Source: Mycolicibacterium sp. CBMA 247
Lineage (GTDB): Bacteria > Actinomycetota > Actinomycetes > Mycobacteriales > Mycobacteriaceae
Assembly (NCBI RefSeq): GCF_009729095.1
Contig: NZ_VTGX01000001.1
Span: forward strand, 930,001-994,000
DNA: 64,000 bases
Reading direction: 5' to 3'
The position numbers and the translations under genes were made by a program. The notes below the pieces were generated by a model. It had not been told where the DNA came from. It did no database searches and saw only the letters and a program-made list of their open reading frames with translations. Numbering within the stretch: the stretch's first letter is position 1; every line of letters begins with the position of its first letter. Of this stretch, positions 63,917 to 64,000 are shown piece by piece.

Positions 63917-63932
63917 GTTCACAATAGTGAAC
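63917..63932. promoter_or_regulatory. perfect dyad over the TetR start codon
   Basis: GTTCAC-AATA-GTGAAC is a perfect dyad of 6-bp arms that overlaps the GTG start of the divergent gene. A -10-like TAGGGT (63913-63918) precedes it by 8 nt, so the transcript should be leaderless. It is likely an autoregulatory operator that also controls the desaturase pair. Confidence 0.65.
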
Positions 63933-64000
63933 AGACGTACGCCCAATTCACGAACACGACGACCGGAAACCTCGTCGCGTTCGCGGGAAACACTGTCCCG
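63927..64000 (+). CDS. TetR-type regulator, 5' end only
   Basis: The frame opens with GTG at 63927 and reads VNRRTPNSRTRRPETSSR then SRETLS at the window edge, without a stop, so only 24 complete codons are seen. The basic, Ser/Arg-rich leader followed by RETLS is typical of the start of a TetR protein before its helix-turn-helix. The divergent position to a desaturase/reductase pair suits a DesT/FasR-like regulator. The call rests mainly on context. Confidence 0.5.
   Translation, partial: MNRRTPNSRTRRPETSSRSRETLS

Overview
The window is chromosomal DNA from a fast-growing, high-GC mycobacterium (Mycolicibacterium type). Its backbone can be recognised gene by gene and is collinear with the Mycobacterium tuberculosis block Rv3256c to Rv3297: Rv3256c, pmmA, a DUF3499 gene, an Rv3259-like gene, whiB2, fbiA, fbiB, manB, wbbL, rmlD, an LCP ligase, an Rv3268-like gene, fadE25, purE, purK, gtrA-like, a PH-domain gene, birA, accD5, accE5, maf, sseA, a sufE-like gene, accA3, sigF, rsbW (usfX), usfY, an Rv3289c-position gene, lat, lrpA, pcd, a TetR gene, lhr and nei2. 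These family assignments and the synteny come from my knowledge of the families and of H37Rv gene order; no database search was run.

Layout. 1-12.5 kb: mannose and rhamnose nucleotide-sugar genes for the cell envelope (pmmA, manB, wbbL, rmlD, LCP ligase), the division regulator whiB2 and the cofactor F420 genes fbiA-fbiB. 12.6-18.4 kb: fadE25 with a divergent TetR and a two-copy operator, then purine (purE/purK), GtrA, PH-domain and biotin ligase genes. 18.4-24.7 kb: an accessory steroid-ring-degradation cassette (KshA, KstD, acyl-CoA ligase, NTF2-like protein, PucR-type regulator) placed between birA and accD5. 24.8-33.7 kb: the acyl-CoA carboxylase genes accD5, accE5 and accA3, interrupted by maf, two secreted or anchored proteins, sseA and a sufE-like gene. 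BirA is predicted to biotinylate AccA3, so these genes form one functional group.

33.7-42.4 kb: a general-stress (SigF) island. It holds sigF, rsbW, usfY and a second copy of the anti-sigma/antagonist pair (STAS2 and RsbW2), a PAS-ANTAR regulator and several small stress or membrane proteins. Two near-consensus SigF promoters can be read directly, and both put the start codon 9 nt after the -10 element (apparently leaderless). The two STAS genes share an 18-bp upstream element, and both lack the usual phospho-acceptor serine. STAS2 carries a cysteine cluster in that loop instead.

42.4-52.8 kb: lysine catabolism (lat, lrpA, pcd) with dyads between lrpA and lat, followed by an accessory block. 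In it an ECF sigma factor and a membrane-anchored Rieske protein are divergent from a cupredoxin and a Tat-exported phosphoesterase. The 259-bp gap between them contains two mirror-image 22-nt motifs that match in sequence and spacing. This is the best candidate in the window for an undescribed envelope redox- or copper-signalling system. An SDR, a lipase-maturation-factor-like membrane protein and a P450 follow. 52.9-64 kb: TetR, Lhr helicase, an SDR, Nei2, a 13E12-type HNH gene with an SOS box over its start codon, and a desaturase/ferredoxin-reductase pair divergent from a TetR gene cut by the window end. I found no tRNA, rRNA, CRISPR array, insertion sequence or prophage.
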